Shown here one piece after another: positions 31,621 through 39,184 of a DNA stretch of 49,120 nt (position 1 is the first letter of the stretch; each line of letters starts with the position of its first letter). A program made the translations under genes and the position numbers. The notes below the pieces were generated by a model, which did not search any database, was not told where the DNA came from, and was given only the letters and a program-made list of their open reading frames with translations. This stretch comes from Nitrososphaerota archaeon (lineage in GTDB: Archaea; Thermoproteota; Nitrososphaeria; Nitrososphaerales; Nitrosopumilaceae): the NCBI GenBank assembly GCA_016872015.1, contig VHBK01000007.1:1-49120 (forward strand), written 5' to 3'.

Positions 31621-31752
31621 AATTCCATTGTATGTTGCGCGATTATTAAACCAAAGCCAGTAACATCTGTTAAAGAACATACTACACGAAAAAACAGATG
31701 TAAAACAAATACACCGCAAATGTTTTTTATCTAGAATTTTTTCATCGAAATT

Positions 31753-32169
31753 ATGGCCTACATACGCGATATTATGAACAAACATGTAGTCACAATATCC
31801 AAGGAAAAGTCCGCACTAGAGGCAGCAAAACTGTTGCTGGAAAAGGACATATCATTTCTAGTGGTTACAGAAGGTCAAAACCCAATAGGAATTCTATCAG
31901 AAGCTGACTATGTCAAAAAGGTGGTATCACTGGACAAGCGTGCCTCTGAGGTCACAGTATCGGAGATAATGTCGCCTAAATTTCGCTGGGTAGAGCCAAC
32001 CACAACAATTGAGGATGCGGTACAAAAAATGCTAAACAACAAAATTAGAAGACTGGTGGTATTAGAAGGAGAAAAGCTGGCAGGCGTCATAACTCAGACT
32101 GACTTGGCAGCTCATCTGCGAAGCAAGCTGCTAATTGAAGGAACTGTGAAATCAATAAAAACAGACTAG
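31753..32169 (+). CDS. Two-CBS-domain protein (138 aa)
   Basis: Two CBS repeats, with IMNKHVVTISKEKSALEAAKLLLEKDISFLVVTEG...PIGILSEADYV and IMSPKFRWVEPTTTIEDAVQKMLNNKIRRLVVLEG...LAGVITQTDL. These bind adenine nucleotides and sense energy state. No enzymatic domain is attached. It lies between purQ and purS but on the opposite strand; the 3' end overlaps purS by 4 bp. Confidence 0.9.
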   Translation: MAYIRDIMNKHVVTISKEKSALEAAKLLLEKDISFLVVTEGQNPIGILSEADYVKKVVSLDKRASEVTVSEIMSPKFRWVEPTTTIEDAVQKMLNNKIRRLVVLEGEKLAGVITQTDLAAHLRSKLLIEGTVKSIKTD

Positions 32170-32426
32170 ATTGGCTTTGCAGAAAAGGTAACCTTGCTCA
32201 CCATAGGATTGTAGATTCTCAGGTCATCGCAGATTTTTTTGACTGATTTTTCTGCAGATTCTTTTTTTGGCGAAGTGATTTGGAATTTGAGCATTTTAGC
32301 AGAGTGGATCTTTTTGATTGCACCAGACCCTCCCTTTAGAACCAGATCATTTAGAATTGTGTCCCCTTCCGGGTCGTTCATTCCTGCCTTGTTTTCTATT
32401 ATTACCTGAACTTCAAAGAGTGGCAA
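32166..32426 (-). CDS. purS: Phosphoribosylformylglycinamidine synthase subunit PurS
   Basis: The frame extends further, but TTG at 32424-32426 (PLFEVQVIIENKAGMNDPEGDTILNDLVLKGG) gives 86 aa, normal for PurS. A TATTATATT-type TATA box lies about 26 bp before that TTG, indicating a leaderless mRNA. PurS bridges PurL and PurQ. It is separated from purQLF by the oppositely oriented CBS gene. Confidence 0.88.
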   Translation of the reverse strand: MPLFEVQVIIENKAGMNDPEGDTILNDLVLKGGSGAIKKIHSAKMLKFQITSPKKESAEKSVKKICDDLRIYNPMVSKVTFSAKPI

Positions 32427-32507
32427 CGCTTGTTCTGCAATTTCGCTGTAATATAATGAATGTGCATCAGTATTGATTTTATAGTACGTCATCAGACAAA
32501 AAGCAAA

Positions 32508-32978
32508 TTGACTACACGCCATCGATACTGGAAGATAACATCAGACGAAATGGAAAAGGCTGACTTTGATCCAGCCAAAGTCCTAAACTGGGAAATAAAG
32601 GGAATCAAAGAGCCGGAAGAAGACGCAATATTCATTGGAGTGTTCATGTACAAACATGGAACTCCGCGTGACTATGATTCGATTAAGGGAATTACAATGT
32701 ATCATAACAATGTCAAAAAGGATACAGTAAACGAGGTAGTAAAATTCCTCAAAGACAAGTTTGGTGGCGAGCAGGCAGAAAAAGGCGAGCGAATCTTTTT
32801 GACAGGTTCTAAGGAAATCTATTCTCCAAAAGAAATAGGCAACCTGGCAAAACAATTAGAGTCAAAATTCGCCCTCAAGGCGATAATATCCATCGAGTTT
32901 GCAGACATTTCTGAGGAAGAGAGAAAGAAATCAGGTCTTGCAGACGCAAAACTATTACCAATCCCAGGCAAGCACTAG
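32508..32978 (+). CDS. Conserved-type hypothetical protein (about 156 aa)
   Basis: Not assigned to a family. The frame begins at 32460, but TTG 32508 (TTRHRYWKITSDEMEKADFDP) is preferred because GATTTTATAGT lies about 26 bp before it and the purS promoter occupies the region upstream. The protein is cytosolic, mixed alpha/beta, with KGITMYHNNVKKDTVNEVVKFLKDKFGG and a C-terminal LADAKLLPIPGKH. It shares a divergent promoter region with purS. Confidence 0.65.
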   Translation: MTTRHRYWKITSDEMEKADFDPAKVLNWEIKGIKEPEEDAIFIGVFMYKHGTPRDYDSIKGITMYHNNVKKDTVNEVVKFLKDKFGGEQAEKGERIFLTGSKEIYSPKEIGNLAKQLESKFALKAIISIEFADISEEERKKSGLADAKLLPIPGKH

Positions 32979-33014
32979 AAACCTAAATAGCGTTTTGATT
33001 GGTATTGTATCATA

Positions 33015-33818
33015 ATGTCAGAGCTGCACGGAATCTATGCGCACTTGGCCGAGCTAAAGACTCGACTGATTCGAATTGTAATATCGATTGGCGCAATCAT
33101 TGGTTTTTTGCTTTCATTTAGGGCAGAGCCGTTTTGGTACAATGGCTTCAAGTTGTACTATCCGTTTCCAGACCCATTGCATAACTTGGCAGCCCAGATC
33201 ACAAACCACATGAGGATGAATCTAGTCCCAGAAGGCGTGCAGTTAATCCAAACGGCTCCAGGTCAGGCATTTTACGCCCAAGTATATGTTGCTGCACTAG
33301 TTGGCATTGTGGTATCAATGCCAATTATAGTCAGGGAATTGACAAAATTTATCGCCCCTGCGTTTTCTGACAAGGAAATTCATTCTGTGCAAAAGGTTGC
33401 AATTCCCGCAATATTATTATTCATTGCAGGTGCCGTCTTTTCGTATTTTACTGCCATTCCGTTTATTCTGGACTTTTTGTACCAGTATGGCGAGTCTGTT
33501 GGCGCAGTTACCTTTCTTAGTATAATGGAATTTGTGACATTTGTCTTGCAGTTCCTATTGGCGTTTGGGCTTGCGTTCCAGTTACCACTTATCATGTATG
33601 CAGCAACGGTATCAGGCATCACTGATGTCAAGTTTTGGCGCAACAACATCCGATATGCAATAGTCGCCCTGATAATCATTGGTGCAATAGTAACACCAGA
33701 TGGGAGTGGAATTACCATGTGGTTTATCTCTGGGCCCATGATTGGCCTATACCTAGCAGGCATGATTATCATAGAGCGTCGCGAGCGCAAAATTAAAAGA
33801 GTTAAATCAGAGAACTGA
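33015..33818 (+). CDS. tatC: Sec-independent protein translocase TatC
   Basis: A 267-aa polytopic protein with six membrane helices. N-terminal SELHGIYAHLAELKTRLIRIVIS corresponds to the TatC HLxELR motif (here HLAELKTR), which binds twin-arginine signals; the FxIPF-like FILDF and the region FGLAFQLPLIMYAATVSG are typical. tatA follows 14 bp downstream, forming a minimal two-component Tat system. Confidence 0.93.
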   Translation: MSELHGIYAHLAELKTRLIRIVISIGAIIGFLLSFRAEPFWYNGFKLYYPFPDPLHNLAAQITNHMRMNLVPEGVQLIQTAPGQAFYAQVYVAALVGIVVSMPIIVRELTKFIAPAFSDKEIHSVQKVAIPAILLFIAGAVFSYFTAIPFILDFLYQYGESVGAVTFLSIMEFVTFVLQFLLAFGLAFQLPLIMYAATVSGITDVKFWRNNIRYAIVALIIIGAIVTPDGSGITMWFISGPMIGLYLAGMIIIERRERKIKRVKSEN

Positions 33819-33832
33819 GCATTTAGAATCAA

Positions 33833-34027
33833 ATGCTACAAGCAATAACCGGTCTAATTGCTGGCCAAGAGTGGATCTTTATTGCAATTGCTGCAGGCAT
33901 CATACTGTTTGGTGCAAAAAAGATTCCAGAGCTTGCAAGAACACTGGGCAAATCCCGAATGGAATATGAAAAAGGCAAGTTTGAGGCAGAAAAAGAACTC
34001 AAAGACCTCAAAGACAAAAAAGACTAG
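33833..34027 (+). CDS. tatA: Sec-independent protein translocase TatA
   Basis: A 64-aa TatA/E: N-terminal helix (WIFIAIAAGIILFGAKKIPELARTLG) with the FG hinge and amphipathic helix, then a charged tail EFEAEKELKDLKDKK-like. It assembles the translocation pore with TatC. Confidence 0.92.
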   Translation: MLQAITGLIAGQEWIFIAIAAGIILFGAKKIPELARTLGKSRMEYEKGKFEAEKELKDLKDKKD

Positions 34028-34482
34028 GATTCTGCTATTTTACAAAACTCGTCTATTACTTTGTTAAATTCTGGCACAACCTTAGATTTGCCAAAAATAC
34101 TGGCTAGCTTCATTATACCATTCAGCTTGATGTCGGCAATTATTGTTAGTTTGGTTCCTTGTTCTGTTTTTTCATAGATTTCTGAAATATGTGTCCCCTT
34201 GATGTCACCGCCAAGAACAAAGATGTCGTGTGATTCTGGGTACTTGGTGATGTGTTTTGTGGTCATGATTAGTTCCTTGTCACCTAGTTTCATATGTTCT
34301 TCCACTATGGCAATGTTTTCTCGCATTGAACGGACTCGAATCGATGGATAATACTTGGGCACGATATCCTGAAATTTTTCATAGTTCGCTATAACATCAA
34401 AGGTATGTTGTCGCTCTGCCTTGATGTTTTTTATGATTGTGATTTTTGGCAGTTTAGGTTCCCCATCTTTTGTATAGGTCAT
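34024..34482 (-). CDS. SRPBCC / START-like domain protein
   Basis: About 152 aa: KITIIKNIKAERQHTFDVIANYEKFQDIVPKYYPSIRVRS is the start of a polyketide-cyclase/Coq10-like helix-grip fold, ending with IFGKSKVVPEFNKVIDEFCK as the long C-terminal helix. Such proteins bind lipids or quinones. It overlaps the UbiX-like gene by about 29 bp and is probably co-transcribed with it, which fits a quinone-related role. ATG 34482 (MTYTKDGEPKLP) is favoured over TTG 34488. Confidence 0.82.
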   Translation of the reverse strand: MTYTKDGEPKLPKITIIKNIKAERQHTFDVIANYEKFQDIVPKYYPSIRVRSMRENIAIVEEHMKLGDKELIMTTKHITKYPESHDIFVLGGDIKGTHISEIYEKTEQGTKLTIIADIKLNGIMKLASIFGKSKVVPEFNKVIDEFCKIAES

Positions 34483-35008
34483 GATCAATGTTGAACTGAT
34501 CTAGGCATTTGCCTACAGTATGATCAATGATTTGCTCAATTGACTTTGGCTTTGTATAAAATCCTGGAACCGGTGGTAATATGATTACGCCCAATCTAGA
34601 TAATTTGAGCATGTTTTCCAGATTTATTGCAGTAAGGGGGGTTTCTCGAGTCACTAGGACTAATTTTCTTGATTCCTTTAGTGTGACGCCGGCTGCTCGT
34701 GCTACTAGAGTTTCATCATAACCGTTTGCTATGCTAGATAGTGTCTTCATGGAACACGGAATCACAATCATGCCGTCATGTCTATACGTGCCAGACGATA
34801 TTCCAGATGCCAAATTAGAGTCATCTGAATATTCTGTGGCCAGTGACTTTAGCTGATCTAGCTTGTAGTCAGTTTCCATGGCAAGGCATTTTTTTGCCCA
34901 CTCTGTGATTACCAAGTGAGTCGTGATGTTGCATTGTTTTAGCACTTCTAAAATTCTGACGCCATAAATTACGCCTGTGCTGCCAGTCATACCAATTACT
35001 AGCTTCAT
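34454..35008 (-). CDS. ubiX: UbiX/Pad1-type flavin prenyltransferase
   Basis: A 184-aa flavoprotein: MKLVIGMTGSTGVIYGVRILEVL binds the flavin phosphate, with SGTYRHDGMIVIPCSMKTLSSIANGY and LVLVTRETPLTAINLENMLKLS typical of UbiX. It prenylates FMN to make the cofactor of UbiD decarboxylases. CTTAAAATAA about 26 bp before the ATG suits a leaderless transcript. Confidence 0.92.
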   Translation of the reverse strand: MKLVIGMTGSTGVIYGVRILEVLKQCNITTHLVITEWAKKCLAMETDYKLDQLKSLATEYSDDSNLASGISSGTYRHDGMIVIPCSMKTLSSIANGYDETLVARAAGVTLKESRKLVLVTRETPLTAINLENMLKLSRLGVIILPPVPGFYTKPKSIEQIIDHTVGKCLDQFNIDHDLYKRWGT

Positions 35009-35310
35009 GGTGTGGTTTGAGAGTTTTGATTATTTTAAGCTGTGAATGCGCAGACCCAGTTTAACACTAGGACTATTGAGGTAACCCATACAGACAGCCC
35101 AAATTATTTTTGGCGGGGGGGGTTTGACCCGTAAAATTTTGTGCCCAAGTTTTACGGTTTTTTGCATGTTTTTCACTTTTTGTTACTGGTTTGTCTTTTC
35201 CATCCATAACAGACCAGTTTGTTTTGATATGATAAAACAGCGTGGTAATTATACAATACCCCACCGCACCACAAAATAAAGATGTTATATTACCAACATT
35301 TGTGAAAACA
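35009..35310. other. Intergenic region before purP: candidate small RNA, hairpins and a doubtful 44-aa ORF
   Basis: On the plus strand CCGTAAAA (35129-35136) and TTTTACGG (35150-35157) form a perfect hairpin followed by six T, a terminator-like ending. With a TATA-like TATTTTAAG at 35030-35038 a transcript of about 100 nt is possible. It includes a run of eight G (35115-35122). ACTGGTTTGT/ACAGACCAGT (35185-35194, 35209-35218) is a second dyad upstream of purP. On the minus strand an ORF from ATG 35205-35207 to 35073 (44 aa, MDGKDKPVTKSEKHAK...) has a TATA-like box about 26 bp upstream, but its C-terminus looks non-protein-like. Confidence 0.4.
35129..35163 (+). terminator. Hairpin with T run
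   Basis: Perfect 8-bp stem CCGTAAAA/TTTTACGG, 13-nt loop, then TTTTTT. It resembles an intrinsic terminator on the plus strand, although no annotated gene ends just before it. Confidence 0.5.
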
Positions 35311-36408
35311 TTGTTGGCGATAAAATCTTCAGATATATCAAAAATAATCCAAAATTATTCTGATTTTCGAATCGGTGTTTTGGGTAGCCATTCCGCACTA
35401 GAAATAATGGATGGTGCCAAAGACGAGGGAATCTCAACCGTTGTAATATGCCAAAAGGGGCGAGACATCCCATATTGGAGATTCAAGAGAATTGCAGATG
35501 AAATCATTGTTGTTGATAAATTCTCAGACATGGCATCGCCTAAAATGCAAAAAATGTTCCTAGACACTAACACAATAATTGTGCCACACCGAGCACTGAC
35601 TGCGTATCTAGGATATGATACCATAGAGAAAAAATTCAAGGTCCCAATGTTTGGGAATAGAACACTATTTCAGGCGGAGGAGAGAAGCTTTGCCAAAAAC
35701 CAGTACTATTTGCTTCAAAAATCAAAGATTAGACTGCCAAAGTTATTCCGCGATCCTAAAAAAATCGACAGGCCAGTTATAGTCAAAGTACAAGAAAAGA
35801 AAAGAAAGTTAGAGAGAGCATTTTTCACTGCATCAAACTACAAGGATTTCCTGGCAAAATCCCAGGACAAAATCAAAAAAGGAATAATCGATGTCAAGGA
35901 CCTCAAAAAGGCAAGCATCGAAGAGCTAGTCCTAGGAACATACATGAATTTCAATTATTTCCACACGCCAATTTCAGAGCAGGTTGATTTCATTGGAATA
36001 GAGCGTAGACTGCAGACAAACATCCATGACTATAATGCACTACCTGCAAAACAGCAATTAGATATCAATATTGACACACAAAACATCGAAGTTGGCCATA
36101 CACCTGCAAGCATCAGGGAGTCATTGCTGGAAAAAGTAATAGCTATGGGCGATAAGTTTGTTGCAGGTGTAAAAAAGGTCTACCCGCCTGGAATAATCGG
36201 CCCATTTTCGCTCCAGTCAGTCATAACCAAAGACCTAGAGATAGTAGTGTATGATGTATCCCTGCGAGTACCAGGCAACCCAATCGTGGCCACCACATCA
36301 CCATACACAAAATACCAGTATGGCGAAACCTTTGGGGTAGGTCGAAGAATTGCGATGGAGATAAAGCGAGCCCACCAAGAAGGAAGGTTAGCCGAAGTCC
36401 TAACCTAG
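35242..36408 (+). CDS. purP: Formate-dependent AICAR ligase PurP
   Basis: An ATP-grasp enzyme that formylates AICAR with formate and ATP, the archaeal alternative to PurH. Visible: FRIGVLGSHSALEIMDGAKDEG, RALTAYLGYDTIEKKFKVPMFGNR, YFHTPISEQVDFIGIERR, GPFSLQSVITKDLEIVVYDVSLRVPGNP and the terminal IAMEIKRAHQEGRL. The full frame starts at GTG 35242, but GTTATATTA (35284-35292) lies about 26 bp before TTG 35311/35314, so the real protein may begin LLAIKSSDISKI..., closer to other PurP proteins. Confidence 0.93.
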   Translation: MVIIQYPTAPQNKDVILPTFVKTLLAIKSSDISKIIQNYSDFRIGVLGSHSALEIMDGAKDEGISTVVICQKGRDIPYWRFKRIADEIIVVDKFSDMASPKMQKMFLDTNTIIVPHRALTAYLGYDTIEKKFKVPMFGNRTLFQAEERSFAKNQYYLLQKSKIRLPKLFRDPKKIDRPVIVKVQEKKRKLERAFFTASNYKDFLAKSQDKIKKGIIDVKDLKKASIEELVLGTYMNFNYFHTPISEQVDFIGIERRLQTNIHDYNALPAKQQLDINIDTQNIEVGHTPASIRESLLEKVIAMGDKFVAGVKKVYPPGIIGPFSLQSVITKDLEIVVYDVSLRVPGNPIVATTSPYTKYQYGETFGVGRRIAMEIKRAHQEGRLAEVLT

Positions 36409-36414
36409 ATCATT

Positions 36415-36666
36415 TTATTTGTAAATTTTGCTCCTATGATCAAGGTCAACAACAAAAATAATCAACATATTTTGTCTTAGATCCATGATGACTCTATAAT
36501 CTCCCACTCTTAATCTGTAAAATGGGGAATTAGTCAGTCGGATTACAAATCGGAATGGATTTTCTCTACAATCCATTACATGATCATAGATTCTCTGTGA
36601 GATTTTTGTATCTAGTTTTTTTAATTGTTTTAGTGACTCATCAGACCAAACAACATTCCACGTCAT
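36415..36666 (-). CDS. RelE/ParE-type toxin
   Basis: An 83-aa RelE fold: WSDESLKQLKKLDTKISQRIYDHVMD, then NPFRFVIRLTNSPFYRLRVGDYRVIMDLRQNMLIIFVVDLDHRSKIY, including the conserved YRLRVGDYR strand and terminal HRSKIY. RelE toxins cleave ribosome-bound mRNA. It follows its antitoxin with a 1-bp gap. Confidence 0.9.
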   Translation of the reverse strand: MTWNVVWSDESLKQLKKLDTKISQRIYDHVMDCRENPFRFVIRLTNSPFYRLRVGDYRVIMDLRQNMLIIFVVDLDHRSKIYK

Positions 36667-36667
36667 C

Positions 36668-36901
36668 CTAACGTAAGCCTAATCTCTTTTTGACTTGTTC
36701 CGAGGTATGTACTCGTCCAGCTTTGATATCTGCAATTCCTCTTTCTATGCTTTGGATCGTTTCTTTGCTTAGATAGTCATCCTCTTTACTGTTTAAGAGT
36801 AACCTCTCAATTACGGATTCGTATGTTTCGCCAGAATGGTGCATTTGTTTTTTTAGCTCGCTTTTTATTTTTTTAGATAGTCGAATCGTACTTTGTTCCA
36901 T
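36668..36901 (-). CDS. Antitoxin partner of the RelE-type toxin
   Basis: The N-terminus MEQSTIRLSKKIKSELKKQMHHSGETYESVIERLL is a ribbon-helix-helix-like DNA-binding segment; the C-terminus TIQSIERGIADIKAGRVHTSEQVKKRLG is a typical RelB-like toxin-binding tail. ATG 36901 is preferred; ATG 36913 is also in frame. Two TTATAC hexamers spaced exactly 10 bp (36903-36908, 36913-36918) and a TATA-like TTATATTTATG lie upstream and may be the autoregulatory operator. Confidence 0.85.
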   Translation of the reverse strand: MEQSTIRLSKKIKSELKKQMHHSGETYESVIERLLLNSKEDDYLSKETIQSIERGIADIKAGRVHTSEQVKKRLGLR

Positions 36902-36975
36902 GTTATACAGCATTATACTTGTGCATACATAAATATAAGAATTGTCATTGATTTAGCACAAAAAATGGTAAAAAT

Positions 36976-37407
36976 CTAACTTAGATTTTCCATTTTGTCC
37001 TTGAGTAGAGTCTTTCTAACTAGTATGGGAATGTTGTAAAAGGCAGCCAAAGCCACTGCATCTGACGCTCTATAGTTCCTCAATACAATGTCCTTTTTGC
37101 CTGTAAAGTACAGGTTTGCGCGCAACACAGTACCGCTTTCGTAGACTTTGACTTTGACTAGGAGCATTTCGTTTTCCTCGCAAATCTCTTCAATCATGTT
37201 GTATATGGTAGGCAGTGTATCGCGACGCCCCTCCAAAAACGACTTGGTGTGTCTAGCTACTTCCCCAGAAAAAGCCCTCATGTGAAATTCTTTTTTGTCA
37301 TCGGATTGTAGTATGATGATGCCCTCCATTGCATATGGATCAATAAAGCCAACGTGTGTAATTTTTGCAGTGGAATAATCTGGCTCTTGTTTTTGGGAAA
37401 TATCCAA
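36976..37407 (-). CDS. Bifunctional nuclease-like protein (DUF151)
   Basis: A 143-aa DUF151 homologue: FIDPYAMEGIIILQSDDKKEFHMRAFSGEVARHTKSFLEGRRDTLPTIYNMI and SDAVALAAFYNIPILVRKTLL. Plant and bacterial members act as DNA/RNA nucleases; the archaeal role is unknown. Confidence 0.85.
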   Translation of the reverse strand: MDISQKQEPDYSTAKITHVGFIDPYAMEGIIILQSDDKKEFHMRAFSGEVARHTKSFLEGRRDTLPTIYNMIEEICEENEMLLVKVKVYESGTVLRANLYFTGKKDIVLRNYRASDAVALAAFYNIPILVRKTLLKDKMENLS

Positions 37408-37510
37408 CTAGTACCAATACAGATTGCTTTCTATTAAAGAATAACATGATCGTATGGATAACTTATCAGTCCTACGCGGCTCTTAAATGCAAAATCCATC
37501 AAACAATATC

Positions 37511-37678
37511 ATGCAAATAGACATACCACTACCATGTCCGGCGTGTGGCGGAAAAATGTATTCAGTAAGCTATGACGCTCCACTGAAGATCCTAAAATCC
37601 AGAACTTGGCAAGTCTGCAAAAGCTGCAAGTTCTCGCGCAGTGTAGAAGACTTCAAAAAATCGCTCTGCTGTGCATAG
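37511..37678 (+). CDS. Small zinc-ribbon protein (55-63 aa)
   Basis: PCPACGGKMYSVSYDAPLKILKSRTWQVCKSCKFSRSVEDFKKSLCCA has two CxxC knuckles and a CC near the end. The frame is open from ATG 37487; ATG 37511 (MQIDIPLPCPACG) is the alternative. Function unknown. It lies upstream of the Cys-motif membrane protein on the same strand. Confidence 0.7.
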   Translation: MQIDIPLPCPACGGKMYSVSYDAPLKILKSRTWQVCKSCKFSRSVEDFKKSLCCA

Positions 37679-37917
37679 CGGTGGTTTTGGTCTTTTCCTT
37701 TATTTTTTAACATGTTAGCGTCAAATCAAAGATTGAATTTAAATAAGAAAATACAGTACTAAAGGCACGAAATACAGAATCACCCTACAAAAGGACGAAG
37801 ATGGAATGTTGTAGTCAAATGTCCCGCATTGCCTGGCTGTATTTCTCAGGATAAGAGAAGAGTTTCTCGGTATGCTCTAGATACGATTTAATTTTGCTTT
37901 ATTTGAGCCAAGCCTAA
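37679..37917 (+). other. Intergenic region with promoter-like box and a 17-codon ORF
   Basis: TTTAAATAAG at 37738-37747 looks like a TATA box about 30 bp before a purine-rich segment. Downstream ATG 37801 opens a 17-codon frame (MECCSQMSRIAWLYFSG) rich in Cys; a GAGAA/TTCTC hairpin follows near 37857-37870. A second TATA-like TTTAATTTTG (37890-37899) serves the gene at 37918. A short leader RNA or peptide is possible but unproven. Confidence 0.3.
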
Positions 37918-38715
37918 ATGGCTAAAGACGGCAGATCACTAATCACACTAGGATTTGTGGCAATTGCAATTTTGTTTTTGATCTATGCAAGGCTAGGCAA
38001 CTCCGAGGTAACGCCGGCTGCCCTATCATCAATAGAAAGGTTGGGGGTTGCGTTTTATGCAATGATCATACTAGCGCTTGGCGCAATATCGTATGGGTTT
38101 TACCAGTACCACAAGTACAAAGTGGAAAAAAACCAGGACGATCCGTTTTCCATAATAGCTCAGGTGACATGGAATTCCAAGTCGCGCAGAATTTTTGCCG
38201 CAACCTCAATTGGATATGGAATATTTTTTGCGCTAACATCTGGAATTTTGGTGTACCAGCCAGATGTCACCTTTTCATATCACTATAATGTGCAGATCCC
38301 CTCTGCAGAGATTTCCCCTTGTTGCGGAGAAATCGGCTATGTGCCCAAGATTCTAGTGTATATTACAGACCATATAGGAATGCAAATAATTCCAATTAAC
38401 CTGATTTTGCAGATTGCAGTGTCTTATTTGGTGGGACTTAATGCGGCAATTGCGGTAAATGCGTTTTCCATTTTACGAAAAGGCGCAGGAATGGGAAGTG
38501 TGGCAGCAGCCACTGGCTTGTTTGTGGCATGTCCTACTTGTGCAGGGACTTTTATCTCATTGTTTGTCTCTGCATCGAGTGCCTTGGCGTTTACCATAGC
38601 AATTACTCAATTACAAACAATATTCATTGCAATATCGATTCCATTACTTGTGGTAACGCCAGTAATAATGGCAAAAAAGATAAAATCCAGCGGCTGGAGC
38701 TGCAAAATCAACTAG
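37918..38715 (+). CDS. Polytopic membrane protein with PCCGE and CPTC cysteine motifs
   Basis: A 265-aa protein with about six membrane helices. An extracytoplasmic loop holds EISPCCGEIGYVPKILVYITDHIG, and a later helix start holds GLFVACPTCAGTFISLF; both Cys pairs face a position where metal, heme or disulfide chemistry is possible. Function unknown and no family recognised with confidence. It is transcribed from a leaderless-type promoter. Confidence 0.75.
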   Translation: MAKDGRSLITLGFVAIAILFLIYARLGNSEVTPAALSSIERLGVAFYAMIILALGAISYGFYQYHKYKVEKNQDDPFSIIAQVTWNSKSRRIFAATSIGYGIFFALTSGILVYQPDVTFSYHYNVQIPSAEISPCCGEIGYVPKILVYITDHIGMQIIPINLILQIAVSYLVGLNAAIAVNAFSILRKGAGMGSVAAATGLFVACPTCAGTFISLFVSASSALAFTIAITQLQTIFIAISIPLLVVTPVIMAKKIKSSGWSCKIN

Positions 38716-38956
38716 GCCTTACTTCTGGGATTTTCCAGTTGCCAATATCATATCCGTCGCGCCTCAGATATTTCAGTGTCAGCTTGTAGATTAGCTCGTC
38801 ATGATTTACCTTTTCCAATATTTCGGACCAGTGAACTTTGCCGTTTGCTGCAATCATTTTCTTAAAGTCAGGATTTAGTGCCTCTGCTATTTACCTGCAC
38901 TGATCAAACGTCTTGCCGTTTCGATACGAATTGATGTGCCTGTCGCAGCTGTTCAT
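38708..38956 (-). pseudogene. Small gene interrupted by one in-frame TAA
   Basis: ATG 38954-38956 opens MNSCDRHINSYRNGKTFDQCR, followed by TAA at 38891-38893, then the same frame continues IAEALNPDFKKMIAANGKVHWSEILEKVNHDELIYKLTLKYLRRDGYDIGNWKIPEVRPS to TGA 38708-38710 (83 codons in all). The second part is clearly protein-like. A single substitution would restore an intact gene, so this is a recent nonsense mutation, a sequencing error or a read-through case. It overlaps the end of the convergent membrane-protein gene by 8 bp. Confidence 0.6.
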
Positions 38957-38982
38957 GATACTAGTATTGTATGGTAAAATAA

Positions 38983-39150
38983 TTACTTGTCTTGTCTGGC
39001 CTTGTCTCTGCCTTTTTCTGCTGCTTCCTTTCCTGCATCATACGCTTTAGTGCCAAGCTCGGACCCTTTTTCGATTCCCTTTTTGCCAAGCTCGCTGCCC
39101 TTTTCTACTCCTTTTTCAGCTGCGTCTTTGAGTTTTTTTAGAAATCCCAT
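38983..39150 (-). CDS. Small repetitive amphipathic protein (55 aa)
   Basis: MGFLKKLKDAAEKGVEKGSELGKKGIEKGSELGTKAYDAGKEAAEKGRDK... has two repeats of EKGSELG-K and regular KG spacing. It predicts one long amphipathic or LEA-like helix. No signal peptide. The plus-strand ORF at the same place is a shadow. Function unknown; stress-protective or membrane-surface roles are conceivable. Confidence 0.65.
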   Translation of the reverse strand: MGFLKKLKDAAEKGVEKGSELGKKGIEKGSELGTKAYDAGKEAAEKGRDKARQDK

Positions 39151-39184
39151 GATACCATTTTATGGTGCAGTCTTAAAAGACATT

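Noticed and set aside
31621-31785. Long N-terminal extension of purQ
   Set aside because: The family N-terminus begins at GTG 31618-31620; the extension is Cys/Phe-rich and covers the promoter region.
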